Of a DNA stretch of 64,000 nucleotides, positions 16,112-24,910 are shown one piece after another. Within the stretch, counting starts at the first letter, position 1. Each line of letters begins with the position of its first letter. The position numbers and the translations under genes are program-made. This DNA comes from Sphingomonas crusticola (GTDB lineage: Bacteria > Pseudomonadota > Alphaproteobacteria > Sphingomonadales > Sphingomonadaceae), in NCBI RefSeq assembly GCF_003391115.1, contig NZ_QTJP01000001.1, positions 434,001 to 498,000 on the forward strand, read 5' to 3'. Under the pieces are notes generated by a model, which did no database searches, was not told the origin of the DNA, and saw only the letters and a program-made list of their open reading frames with translations.

Positions 16112-17344
16112 TCAACCGCTGCGCGTCGGCTCGGGCGGTAAAGGTGCCGATGCCTCCGGAACCGGGCTGGTGAGCGTGCCTTCTTCGAACAGGAATCCGG
16201 CAATGTCGGGTTTGCCCGCGGCATCGAGCACGGTTTTCATGATGATCAGGATCGGTACCGCCAGCAGCGCGCCGACGGGGCCCCACACCCAACCCCAGAA
16301 GCTGAGCGACACCAGGATCAACAGCGGATTGATCGTCAGCCTGCGGCCGACCAGCGAGGGCGTCACCAAGTTCGATTCGATCAGATGGCACCCGATGAAG
16401 GTGGCCACCGGAAGTGCTGCATACCAGGCATCGCGAAACACCATCAGACCGCCGAGCGCGAGCAGCAGGGACGCCATGATCGGGCCGAGATAAGGCATGT
16501 AATTGAACAGCGCGACGATCCCGCCCCACATCAAGGGATCGGGCAGGCCGATCAGCCAGAAGGCTCCGGCGACAAGCAGGCCGAGGCTCACGTTGATGAT
16601 CGTGATCGTCGAAAGATAGGCCGAGGTTGCGTCGACCATGTCCTGGATCACGCGCGCAGTCGTAAGCGCGCTGCTGAAGCTGCCGCGGTTGGTGATCGTC
16701 TGGCGCCGCATCCGCGTCCAGCCCGCCAGGAAGAAGTAGACGACCAGGATCGCGAAGAACATCTGCAGGATAGCGACCGGTGCAGAGCTAGCCACCACAT
16801 CCAGCAGGGAGGTCGGCTTTCCCAGGGTGACCACGGTATGGCGCCCGGTCTTGCCGATGAAGGTCGCCTGCGTGTTGTTCACGAACCGATCGAGGCTGGT
16901 ATACACCTCCAGCAACGGGCGCAGATTGTGGCGGATGCGCACCACGCGTTCCGGAAGCAGCGCGAACCACCCCGACGCCGGCACGATGATCGCCGCCACC
17001 GCCGCATTGGCCAGGCTCAAGAAGATCGCGATCGAGAGGAAGGCCGCGAGCGGAGACGGCACGCGCCGCCGCTCGAACCATTCCAGCATCGGCACCAACG
17101 CGATGGCAATCACCAGCGCGGCGGTTACCGGCAGGAAGAAGGCTGCGCCGGCCTGCAAGGCGAAGGGCAGCGCGATCGCGATGCCGATCCCACCGAACAG
17201 CGCGATCGCCGCGAGCAGCCGATCGCGACGCAATGCTTCGGCCGCCCGACCGGACATCAACCCCTGCAAGAAAGACGCGCTTGGCCGCTCTTCCACCACT
17301 GCCCTCCCCGAATCGCGTGGCGCGATCGGCCTGGTGGATGTCAT
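16112..17344 (-). CDS. AI-2E family transporter / permease
   Basis: Inner-membrane protein of the AI-2E (PerM/YdiK) family, with about eight predicted helices and 410 residues. A hydrophobic pair lies near the N-terminus, then a long soluble region (about residues 125-190) and a second group of helices including the typical ...LPDPLMWGGIVALFNYMPYLGP... segment and the late LTINPLLILVSLSFWGWVWG stretch. The substrate is unknown; members of the family export signals, Na+/H+ or other solutes. The ATG at 17342-17344 is chosen over an upstream TTG; both are weak starts. Confidence 0.88.
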   Translation of the reverse strand: MTSTRPIAPRDSGRAVVEERPSASFLQGLMSGRAAEALRRDRLLAAIALFGGIGIAIALPFALQAGAAFFLPVTAALVIAIALVPMLEWFERRRVPSPLAAFLSIAIFLSLANAAVAAIIVPASGWFALLPERVVRIRHNLRPLLEVYTSLDRFVNNTQATFIGKTGRHTVVTLGKPTSLLDVVASSAPVAILQMFFAILVVYFFLAGWTRMRRQTITNRGSFSSALTTARVIQDMVDATSAYLSTITIINVSLGLLVAGAFWLIGLPDPLMWGGIVALFNYMPYLGPIMASLLLALGGLMVFRDAWYAALPVATFIGCHLIESNLVTPSLVGRRLTINPLLILVSLSFWGWVWGPVGALLAVPILIIMKTVLDAAGKPDIAGFLFEEGTLTSPVPEASAPLPPEPTRSG

Positions 17345-17630
17345 GCCCGAAAGCGCGCGCGAACGGGAGAGAATCGCACGAAATCGTGACAAATGTGATC
17401 TGGCGATCCAGCCGGATCCCTACAGAAACCACCATTTCGGCTCGAACTGTCCCGCCCGGACAACGTTCTGTCGTGGATTCATTGACGCACCGCGGCAAAG
17501 TCCCGAAGTGGCCGCAGCACATGGTCGCAGGGGCCGCGTACCCCAGTCCTGCAGACAAGACGTAAAACTAGCAGTCGTCGCTTAGTATTCGCGACGATCG
17601 AGCGGTTTCGCGCATGTTTAAGAGTTCTGA

Positions 17631-18269
17631 ATGTTCATCAAGCGTCCTTCTACGCTTGCTACCGGCGCAGCTGTTTTGCTCGCCATTTCCGGCATCGTTA
17701 TTCCCGCGTCCGTGAGTTACGCGGCGGAGTTGGTTCAGACACCGCTCCTTCCTTATGATCTCGCCGCCACCGCGCCTTCGGCCCCGGTCGTTGCGGTACA
17801 ACCAGAATCCCCATCGATTACACCGCCCGCTGCAGCTGAAACGGCTGCTCCAGCCGCGATCGCCTCCGCCGAGGCGGCCCCGCCCGCAGTTCCGGTTTCC
17901 GCCGATGCGGATTCGGTCGAATGCATGGCCAAGGTGGTATTGCACGAGGCCGGCAATCAGCCTCGCGCCGGCAAGATCGCCGTGGCGCAGACGCTGGTTA
18001 ACCGGCTCAAGGCCGGTCGCTTCGGTGGTACGATCTGCCAGGTCGTCAATCAGCGCGGCCAGTTCTTCCAGATCGCCAGCTTCCACCCCCGCCGTGACAC
18101 GGACGGCTGGCAGGATGCGGTCGAGGTCGCTCATGAAGTGCTGGCGGGCCAGGCCGAGCCGGTCGCTCCCGGCGCTATGTTCTTCCGCGCTTCTTACGCG
18201 CCGGCGAACAATTTCTTCCGCACGCGCCAGCGCGTGACCACGGTCGGCGGCCACATCTTTTACCGCTGA
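17631..18269 (+). CDS. Cell wall hydrolase (SleB/CwlJ-type), secreted
   Basis: Predicted peptidoglycan lytic transglycosylase-type hydrolase of the Hydrolase_2 family. A Sec signal peptide (residues about 1-31) is followed by an Ala/Pro-rich linker and the domain at about 95-212. The catalytic glutamate lies in the KVVLHEAGNQPRAGKIAVAQ stretch, and the conserved SFHPRRD and FFRASYAP segments follow. 212 residues. The 286-base region before it (17345-17630) holds its promoter and that of the divergent permease; I see no clear regulatory motif there. Its 3' end overlaps the next minus-strand gene by ten bases. Confidence 0.88.
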   Translation: MFIKRPSTLATGAAVLLAISGIVIPASVSYAAELVQTPLLPYDLAATAPSAPVVAVQPESPSITPPAAAETAAPAAIASAEAAPPAVPVSADADSVECMAKVVLHEAGNQPRAGKIAVAQTLVNRLKAGRFGGTICQVVNQRGQFFQIASFHPRRDTDGWQDAVEVAHEVLAGQAEPVAPGAMFFRASYAPANNFFRTRQRVTTVGGHIFYR

Positions 18270-18595
18270 GGGGCCGGCGCTGCCGCCTTTTCTTCCGACG
18301 GATCGATAGCGTGGAAGCGTGCCTCCTCGGCACGCTTCCATTGCGTGTGCATGGCTTCGCGCGGAATGGCTATGCCGACGGCTTCGGTAAAGTCGACCCA
18401 TTGATCGGCCAGTGCGGCAGCGCGCGCCTGCAGCGGCCCCGGCGGCTGATCGTCGATCCAGTCGCGCAGCGATACGCCGTTGGTGGCGAGCAGGAACAGG
18501 CTCGCGATGATGATCACGGCGAAGGTCCAGACGAGCCCGCCTTCCTCCATTTCGCGCTCCGGCAAATCGATCGGCGATGGTGTTCCGCTGTCCAT
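18260..18595 (-). CDS. Single-pass membrane protein at the end of the O-acyltransfer cassette
   Basis: A 111-residue protein with an acidic N-terminus, one helix (about residues 22-38) and a soluble C-terminal region of about 70 residues rich in charged residues. No family is recognised. The ATG at 18593-18595 starts eight bases after the MBOAT stop, so it is in the same transcript. By position it could be an accessory subunit of the MBOAT complex, like the small membrane partners of other MBOAT systems; this is inference only. Confidence 0.7.
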   Translation of the reverse strand: MDSGTPSPIDLPEREMEEGGLVWTFAVIIIASLFLLATNGVSLRDWIDDQPPGPLQARAAALADQWVDFTEAVGIAIPREAMHTQWKRAEEARFHAIDPSEEKAAAPAPQR

Positions 18596-18603
18596 ATCGC
18601 CTC

Positions 18604-20019
18604 CTAGAATTGGTAATAGATGAACGGCGCGACGCCTTCGAACCGCATCGCGTCGACGACCAGGATCACGACGCCCGTCAGAAGCCCCAGCGCCGGCGCG
18701 GGCCAGGCCCGCAACCTCAGCGCCAGCCGCTGGCCCAGATCCGCCGGCGTGAAATGGATCGCCATTCCGAGCACGATCAGGACGCACGCCAATGGCGTAA
18801 GCACGGCGCTTGCAACATTGCTGGTGCCGATCCCCTGCAAATAAGCGATCGCCGTATCGAAGCTCTCGGCGCGGAAGAATATCCAGCCGAGGACGACGAT
18901 GTGGAATGTCAGGACGATCGCCAGGAACTTCGGCAGGCGCGGTAGCCAGCCCGGACGACTCCGCTCCCAGATGCGCTCCACACCGAGAATCGCACCGTGG
19001 AGGCCGCCCCAGATGACGAACGTCCACTTGGCGCCGTGCCACAGGCCGCCGAGCAGCATCGTCACCAGCATGTTGAGGCATTGCCGCGCGAAGCCCTTCC
19101 GGTTTCCGCCAAGCGCGCCGATGTAGAGATAGTCCCGGAGCCAGCTCGACAAGCTGATATGCCAGCGCCGCCAGAAATCCTGCAGCGAGGCGGCACGATA
19201 AGGCTGGTTGAAATTGCGCGGAAAGCGATAGCCGAGCAGCGCCGCGATCCCGATCGCCATGTCGCTATAGGCGGAAAAGTCGCAATAGATCTGGACTGCA
19301 TAACCATAGGCGGCCGCGATCAGATCGAGCCGCGAATGCGCCGACGGATCGAAGAAGACCGGGTCGACCAGCCCTGTAGAAAGCTCGGATGCGACGACCG
19401 CCTTCTTGAACAGCCCCCACACGATCAGGATCAGGCCCATGCTCGCCATATCCCGCGTCAGGCGCGGCGATTGCTCAAATTGCGGCAGCAGATCCGATCC
19501 GCGCACGATCGGGCCCGCAACCAGATGCGGGAAGAATGACATCAGCAAGGTGACGTCGAGCAGCCGCGCCGGCGCCAGCCGCTGGGCATGGACGTCGGCC
19601 AGGTAGGACATGCCCTGGAAGGTGAAGAAGGAAATGCCGACCGGCAGCACCACCTGCATCAGCGGAAGATCGCGTGCGAAGCCGACGCTGCTGAGCAATT
19701 CACCCAATTGCTCGACGAAGAAGCCGTAATATTTGAAGAAGCCGAGCACGAGCAGATTGCCGACGATGCCCGCGACCAGGATCGCCTTGCGCCGACGCGT
19801 CGCCCATTCCGGCTGGAGCGAGATCGCGCGTGCCGCGCCCCAGTTGAGGAAGGCCGATCCGATCAGCAGCGCGACGAACCGCCAGTCCCATGCACCGTAG
19901 AAGATCCAGCTGGCGATCAGCAGCAGGATCTTGCGCCATTCATTGGAGCCGCTCGCGGCCCAGACGATCGAGAACACGACGAGGAAGAACAGCCCGAAGG
20001 TTAGCGTCGGGAAGAGCAT
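18604..20019 (-). CDS. MBOAT family O-acyltransferase (AlgI/DltB/PatA-like)
   Basis: Polytopic inner-membrane acyltransferase that moves an acyl (usually acetyl) group across the membrane for transfer to a surface polymer. The 471-residue protein has about eleven predicted helices, the YCDFSAYSDMAIGIA signature near residue 245, NFNQPYRAASLQDFWRRWHISLSSWLRDYLY near 268-298 and the catalytic histidine in LLGGLWHGAKW near 328. It sits in a cassette with two SGNH hydrolases, the usual second half of such systems. The target polysaccharide is not named by the context. Confidence 0.93.
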   Translation of the reverse strand: MLFPTLTFGLFFLVVFSIVWAASGSNEWRKILLLIASWIFYGAWDWRFVALLIGSAFLNWGAARAISLQPEWATRRRKAILVAGIVGNLLVLGFFKYYGFFVEQLGELLSSVGFARDLPLMQVVLPVGISFFTFQGMSYLADVHAQRLAPARLLDVTLLMSFFPHLVAGPIVRGSDLLPQFEQSPRLTRDMASMGLILIVWGLFKKAVVASELSTGLVDPVFFDPSAHSRLDLIAAAYGYAVQIYCDFSAYSDMAIGIAALLGYRFPRNFNQPYRAASLQDFWRRWHISLSSWLRDYLYIGALGGNRKGFARQCLNMLVTMLLGGLWHGAKWTFVIWGGLHGAILGVERIWERSRPGWLPRLPKFLAIVLTFHIVVLGWIFFRAESFDTAIAYLQGIGTSNVASAVLTPLACVLIVLGMAIHFTPADLGQRLALRLRAWPAPALGLLTGVVILVVDAMRFEGVAPFIYYQF

Positions 20020-20044
20020 CAGCCGATGCCCCGTTCATACGTGC

Positions 20045-21388
20045 TCACCGCGCCGCGGCCTTGTCGAGGTCATCTTGCAGCCGTTGCGCGATCTCACGCC
20101 CGCCCGCGCTCGTATAATGGACATAGTCCGTCCGCATCAGCGGCGGATTGGCGTGAACCCAGCGATCCGCGGTGCAACGCCCGCCCATGCGCCCTTCCCA
20201 ATCCCAAAACGCAACGTTGAGCGACGAGGCGACGCTGCGCTGCGAGGCACGGACTGCGGCCAGTGCCGCCGGCGGGAACAGCGAGCCTCGGCTGGTGCCG
20301 CTCGCAACCGAGACTGGCGGCGGCGGCGGGGACGACGGCGGGGGTTCGCTCGGTGTCATGCCGATGCTGTTGCGCAACCGGTCCATGATCGTTCCGATCA
20401 CGCTTTCGCGTGCGACCGGCTGCGCACTGGCGACGGGCGCGCCGCAATCCAGCGCCTGCTCGCCGGGCGCGTTGCTGCGCATCTCCGGCCGGCGGCTCAG
20501 TGCGTCGGGTGCGCCGAGCAGCAGGATCGGAACATTGCCCGCCAGCCGGCGGATGCGGCCGATCTGGGTGCGCAGGGTCACCTCATATTCGAAACTGTTG
20601 AAGCGCGGCGCGAAGCCTTCGTTCGTGCCGAAAGCGAGCACGATCAGGTCGGGACGATAGGTGCCGAGTTCCTCGGCCAGCACGGCATCATCGGTCCTTG
20701 CCCAATGCATCAGTTGCGAGCTCACGACGCCGAGGTTGGACAGCGTCACCCCGCTTTTCCCGCGGAACGTCGCCCATGACGTAAGTGTCGCGGGGCCGCC
20801 GCTGACGGTCAGGTCGGCAGTGGTCGCAGTCTGGGTGAGCTGCAGCGTGCGACATTCCGGGCGCTCGGTGACCGAAGCCAAGTTGAAGGTGACGCTGTCG
20901 ACGCCGGCGCGAAGCGTGAGGCTGCCGGCACCCGGGCGCACGATCGCACAGACGGTGAAGCGATCGAAGGCCTCGGTTGGATCGGCCGTCAACGCCATCG
21001 TCGCCCCTTCGCTCGTGCTGGTGAGCGTAAAGGCGCTCAGGCCCAGTGGGGGCGATGGCTGCGACCAGGCCGAACCGAAATCGCTCGCGATCCTCCATCC
21101 GGGCGACATCGTCGCGGTAATACCGTGCGTAAGATAGCCGTTATAGGGCCGCCCTGGCGGCAGCACACCACGCCCCGCCGACCCATATTTCTGTTGCAGC
21201 AGGTCACGCCAGGCGCCGGTGATCGCGTCGCCCGCAGTATGGCTGTCCCCAATCTGCAGGATATGAACCGGCCGCGCCGCCGCATGTGTCAGCTTCGTGA
21301 AAAACGGCCGAAGCTCTTCGGCGTTGCACAGACCCCCGACACAATTGCCGGAGAAGGACAGCGCGGCGGCGGCGGCAAAGCCGATCAT
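20045..21388 (-). CDS. SGNH/GDSL hydrolase-fold protein (likely O-acetyltransferase partner)
   Basis: 447 residues, exported, starting with a short hydrophobic segment that looks like a signal peptide. The SGNH blocks are visible: QIGDSHTAGD (nucleophile Ser, near residue 47), FGTNEG (block III) and DYVHYTSAGG (Asp-x-x-His, near 425). A Pro/Ser-rich linker (PPPSSPPPPP) lies near residue 365. The middle third is a beta-rich insert. Its ATG overlaps the upstream SGNH gene stop (ATGA). With the MBOAT gene 25 bases downstream, a periplasmic acyl transfer role is likely. Confidence 0.85.
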   Translation of the reverse strand: MIGFAAAAALSFSGNCVGGLCNAEELRPFFTKLTHAAARPVHILQIGDSHTAGDAITGAWRDLLQQKYGSAGRGVLPPGRPYNGYLTHGITATMSPGWRIASDFGSAWSQPSPPLGLSAFTLTSTSEGATMALTADPTEAFDRFTVCAIVRPGAGSLTLRAGVDSVTFNLASVTERPECRTLQLTQTATTADLTVSGGPATLTSWATFRGKSGVTLSNLGVVSSQLMHWARTDDAVLAEELGTYRPDLIVLAFGTNEGFAPRFNSFEYEVTLRTQIGRIRRLAGNVPILLLGAPDALSRRPEMRSNAPGEQALDCGAPVASAQPVARESVIGTIMDRLRNSIGMTPSEPPPSSPPPPPVSVASGTSRGSLFPPAALAAVRASQRSVASSLNVAFWDWEGRMGGRCTADRWVHANPPLMRTDYVHYTSAGGREIAQRLQDDLDKAAAR

Positions 21389-22347
21389 GACGGCTCGGCA
21401 TCGCTCGGGCTGCGGGCGGCAGCGACGCTCGCAGCGATCCGCGCCGCAAGCCCCTTGGTAACGTGGATATAGCCGTTCATCGACATATGGATGCCGTCGC
21501 CGGCACGCAGCAGCTTGGGGCTGCCGTCCTGATCCGCATAATAAGCCTGGTAGCGCCCCTGCCCGTCCACCGTCAGCGGGCGGATGTCGATATAAGGGAC
21601 GTTGAGGCGCTGCATCAGCCCGCGATAAAATTCGTCCATGGCGCGCGCGTCGGCATCGAAGGCAGCGTCGCGCATGACCGGCAGGCCGACCCAATAGACG
21701 ACCGCGCCATGCCGACGCAGCATTGCGACGTAAGATTCGACGCGGCGGCCGATCACTTCTTGCCAGAAGCTGCCCATCAGCGTGCCACAATGGCCGCCAT
21801 CGCACACGCCTTGCGCATCGTTAGCGCCGAAGGCGATGACGGCGATGTCGAGCGGCTTGCCGTCTATCTGTGCGTCATCATGGCTTTCGAGATCGAGGCG
21901 GCGGTAGCGGGTGAATCCGGTCGAGGCCTGGGAATATTTCTCGACCCGATAGCCCGCCTTGGCGGGCAGCAGCCGGTAGAGGCCGCTCCACACGCCGTCG
22001 CCGAAACTGTCGCCGAAAATGCCGACGTGGATCGGATCGCCGTTGCGGACCGTCTGGAGCAATTGCGCCGAAGGCGGATCGGCCGGGAGCGGACCCGCGA
22101 TGGGCTCGGCGCCCGTGGCCGGCGCAGCCGTCGTTCCGCCCGGGCTGGGCGCTACATGGGATGCGGCCCCGGTTGGCGGCGGCGGAGCGATCTCACGCGA
22201 TGCGACGACCGGAGCAGCCTCCGGTGCGAGACCGACCGCCTGCTTCGTCTCATTGCCGGTGCCGAACGCATAGCCGATTGCGACCCCGGCCGCGACGCCG
22301 AGGAACAGGACGGCTGTACGGTCGAGGAGAAAACGAAGCCACTTCAT
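21385..22347 (-). CDS. SGNH/GDSL hydrolase (DUF459-like), membrane-anchored
   Basis: 320 residues. One N-terminal membrane helix (about 8-28), a Pro/Ala-rich spacer up to about 95 and an SGNH domain to the end: IFGDSFGDGV (Ser nucleophile), FGANDAQG and DGIHMSMNG (Asp-x-x-His) are all present, so catalysis is expected. The long upstream frame overlaps nothing but is not supported; the ATG at 22345-22347 gives the natural membrane anchor. First gene of the four-gene cassette transcribed towards 18260. Confidence 0.87.
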   Translation of the reverse strand: MKWLRFLLDRTAVLFLGVAAGVAIGYAFGTGNETKQAVGLAPEAAPVVASREIAPPPPTGAASHVAPSPGGTTAAPATGAEPIAGPLPADPPSAQLLQTVRNGDPIHVGIFGDSFGDGVWSGLYRLLPAKAGYRVEKYSQASTGFTRYRRLDLESHDDAQIDGKPLDIAVIAFGANDAQGVCDGGHCGTLMGSFWQEVIGRRVESYVAMLRRHGAVVYWVGLPVMRDAAFDADARAMDEFYRGLMQRLNVPYIDIRPLTVDGQGRYQAYYADQDGSPKLLRAGDGIHMSMNGYIHVTKGLAARIAASVAAARSPSDAEPS

Positions 22348-22429
22348 CGGATAGGCATGGGATAGAGGCGCCTTCGCGCTTGGCAAGAGTGTGGCCGCAC
22401 GGATGCGACGATCCGAATCCTGCGGCCGA

Positions 22430-23317
22430 TTATCCGCGCGGACGGGCCTGCGGATAGGTGCCGAGCACGCGCAGCCATTTAGTGTGGAAAGCCAGCTCCT
22501 CCAGCGCCCGCGCCAAATTGGCATCTTCCGGCCCGCCTTCTACATCGCAATAGAATTGCGTCGCCGCGAAGCTCGCGCCGCGCTGGTAACTTTCGAGCTT
22601 GGTCATGTTGACGCCGTTGGTCGCGAAACCGCCGAGTGCCTTATACAGCGCGGCCGGCGTATTCCTGACCTCGAACACGAAGCTGGTCATCCGCGCCCCC
22701 GAAATCGGCCCGGTCGCGGCGCGCGGTGCGAGAGCGACGAAGCGCGTCGTGTTGTCGTCGCTATCCTCCAGCCGATCGGCGAACAATGTCAGCCCATAGA
22801 GGTCGGCCGCCAGGCGCGGTGCGATCGCGCCGATCGCGGGGTCGCCGATCTCCGCCACCATCGCCGCCGCGCCGGCAGTGTCGGAATAGGGCACCGGCTT
22901 CAGTCCGCGCGCGCGCAGCCAGTGCCGGCATTGGCCGAGTGCCTGAGGGTGGCTCATCGCCTCGCCGATCGAGCCGCCCGCCAATCCCATCAGCCAATAG
23001 CGGATCGGCATGAAATGTTCGGCAGTGATCGAAAGGCCGGATTCGGGAAGCAGGAAATGAATATCGGCGACGCGGCCGTGGAGGCTGTTCTCGATCGGGA
23101 TCAGCGCGCGCCCGGCCTTGCCGTCCTTTACCGCATCCAGGGCATCCTCGAAGCTGAAGCAGGGGAGCGGCAGCGCGTCGGGAAAAGCTTCGAGCGCCGC
23201 GATATGCGAATTGCAGCCGGGGGCGCCCTGGATCGCGACCGCGCGTTCGGGTGCCGCGGCCGCAGCCTCGGTCATGGCGGCGACGAGCGCACGCGCAGGG
23301 GCAGGATAGGTCTCCAT
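22430..23317 (-). CDS. pheA: Prephenate dehydratase
   Basis: Converts prephenate to phenylpyruvate in phenylalanine biosynthesis. The 295-residue protein has the catalytic domain (about 25-205), with the NSLHGRV and DNTTRFVAL (TRF) motifs, and a C-terminal regulatory ACT domain (about 215-290) with the KLESYQRGASF variant of the ESRP effector motif. No chorismate mutase domain is fused. An upstream in-frame methionine exists, but the ATG at 23315-23317 fits better. Divergent from the cytochrome gene. Confidence 0.94.
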   Translation of the reverse strand: METYPAPARALVAAMTEAAAAAPERAVAIQGAPGCNSHIAALEAFPDALPLPCFSFEDALDAVKDGKAGRALIPIENSLHGRVADIHFLLPESGLSITAEHFMPIRYWLMGLAGGSIGEAMSHPQALGQCRHWLRARGLKPVPYSDTAGAAAMVAEIGDPAIGAIAPRLAADLYGLTLFADRLEDSDDNTTRFVALAPRAATGPISGARMTSFVFEVRNTPAALYKALGGFATNGVNMTKLESYQRGASFAATQFYCDVEGGPEDANLARALEELAFHTKWLRVLGTYPQARPRG

Positions 23318-23450
23318 GATGGCGGCGCGGATAGAGTGTGCCGGCGCGACCCGCAACCTTGCTCGGGCGCTTGCGGCGTTCGTCAACCGACACTAAGGAC
23401 CGGCAATTCCCGAAACGGGCGGCTTTTTTCTACCTAGGGTCAGGCAGGGC

Positions 23451-24164
23451 ATGGACGATCGCGCGAACACGATTGCTGGATGGGTTTTGTTCGCCGGCAT
23501 TGTCGGCCTGGGCCTGACGATCGTCACTGGCGAACATTTCGCGGGCGAGCGCCCCGAGAAGATGGGCTACGAGGTTCAGGGCGTCGAGCAGGAAGGCGGC
23601 GCGGCCGCTGCCGCCGAGAAGCCTTTCGCTTTCTACATGAGCCAGGGCGATCCCGCCAAGGGCGCGGACGTCTTCAAGAAGTGCGCCGCCTGCCACAATG
23701 CCGACAAGGGCGGCGCCAATGCGCTCGGCCCGAATATCTACGGGGTGGTCGGCGACGCGATCGCTTCCGGCCGCGGCGGCTTCGCTTTCTCCGACGCGCT
23801 CAAGTCCAAGGGCGGCAAGTGGGACTTCGACTCGCTCAATGCGTGGTTGACCAGTCCCAAGGCGTTCGCACCCGGCACCAAGATGACCTTTGCCGGCCTG
23901 TCCAATCCGCAGGACCGCGCCAACGTCATCGCCTACCTCAACCAGCAGGGCGAGCATCCGCAGCCCCTGCCCGCGGCGCCGCCCGAAGGCGCCGCCAGCC
24001 CGGACAAGGCTGCGGCCGAGGCGACTGGTACGGACGCGACGAAGGCCAAGAATGTGCCGGTTCAAACCGAGGCACAGGCCGCCAAGCAGCCGTTCGGGAA
24101 CATCAAGGGCGAAGCCGCCCCCGCCACCTCGGGCACTGCGGACAAGCAGCAAGACAAGAAATAG
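23451..24164 (+). CDS. Membrane-anchored c-type cytochrome (CycM-like)
   Basis: Electron carrier between the bc1 complex and terminal oxidase in alphaproteobacteria. The 237 residues comprise one N-terminal anchor (about 9-26), a spacer, a class I cytochrome c domain (about 60-160) with the heme motif CAACH and the methionine ligand in PGTKMTF, and a C-terminal Ala/Pro/Lys-rich tail of about 70 residues that looks disordered. The tail is longer than in standard CycM. A hairpin follows, then trmB. Confidence 0.9.
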   Translation: MDDRANTIAGWVLFAGIVGLGLTIVTGEHFAGERPEKMGYEVQGVEQEGGAAAAAEKPFAFYMSQGDPAKGADVFKKCAACHNADKGGANALGPNIYGVVGDAIASGRGGFAFSDALKSKGGKWDFDSLNAWLTSPKAFAPGTKMTFAGLSNPQDRANVIAYLNQQGEHPQPLPAAPPEGAASPDKAAAEATGTDATKAKNVPVQTEAQAAKQPFGNIKGEAAPATSGTADKQQDKK

Positions 24165-24168
24165 CATC

Positions 24169-24192
24169 TCCGTCCCCGGCCGCGGGGACGGA
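24169..24192 (+). terminator. Perfect hairpin between the cytochrome gene and trmB
   Basis: TCCGTCCCCG and CGGGGACGGA form a perfect 10-bp stem with a four-base GCCG loop. There is no T run after it, so it is not a textbook rho-independent terminator. The 3' arm ends eight bases before the trmB ATG and contains the only purine-rich stretch that could serve as its ribosome binding site, so the structure may lower trmB translation. Confidence 0.55.
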
Positions 24193-24199
24193 AATTGTG

Positions 24200-24880
24200 A
24201 TGTCCGATCCGACCACCATCCGCCGCCTGTACGGCCGCCGCACCGGGCATAAGTTGCGCATCGGTCAGGCTGCGCTGACGGAGCGGCTGCTGCCGGAAAT
24301 CGCCGTCCCGCGCGACGGTCCGCTCGACGCCCCTGCCCTGTTCGGCGACGATCGCCCGCTTGAGCTCGAGATCGGATTCGGCCGCGGCGAGCATCTTGCA
24401 GGGCAGGCCCGGATGCGGCCCGACCACGGCTTCATCGGCTGCGAGCCGTTCCTCGATGGCGTAGTCGGCCTGTTGGTCCATGTGGAGGAACAGGGGCTGA
24501 CCAATGTGCGCGTCCATATGGACGATGCACTTGAGGTGATCGAGCGGCTGCCCGACGCCAGCTTGTCGCGCGCTTATCTGCTCCACCCCGATCCCTGGCC
24601 GAAGACGCGGCACGCCAAGCGCCGCTTCATGAACAAGGGCCCGATCGACCTTATCGCCAGCAAGCTGAAACCCGGCGCCGAATTCCGGTTTGGCACCGAT
24701 CACCCGGTCTATTGCCGGTGGGCGATGATGGTGATGGGCCAAAGCCCGGACTTCGAATGGCTGGCGCAAGGCCCGCAGGATTTCCTGGTGCGGCCCGACG
24801 ACTGGCCTGAGACGCGCTACGAAGCCAAAGCGCGCAGGCTGGGCCATGAAGTCTGGTATTTCAGGTACCGCCGGGCCTAG
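24200..24880 (+). CDS. trmB: tRNA (guanine-N7-)-methyltransferase
   Basis: SAM-dependent enzyme making m7G46 in tRNA. 226 residues. The Rossmann-type SAM site reads LELEIGFGRGEHLAGQA, followed by FIGCEPF (acidic ribose contact) and the family signature LLHPDPWPKTRHAKRRF near residue 135, then FRFGTDHPVYCRW. The reading frame is open far upstream within the cytochrome gene, but the ATG at 24200 is the family-like start. In the same direction as the cytochrome gene, 35 bases downstream. Confidence 0.95.
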   Translation: MSDPTTIRRLYGRRTGHKLRIGQAALTERLLPEIAVPRDGPLDAPALFGDDRPLELEIGFGRGEHLAGQARMRPDHGFIGCEPFLDGVVGLLVHVEEQGLTNVRVHMDDALEVIERLPDASLSRAYLLHPDPWPKTRHAKRRFMNKGPIDLIASKLKPGAEFRFGTDHPVYCRWAMMVMGQSPDFEWLAQGPQDFLVRPDDWPETRYEAKARRLGHEVWYFRYRRA

Positions 24881-24910
24881 CGCCAAGCACCATGCGGAGG
24901 TTGAGAGCAA

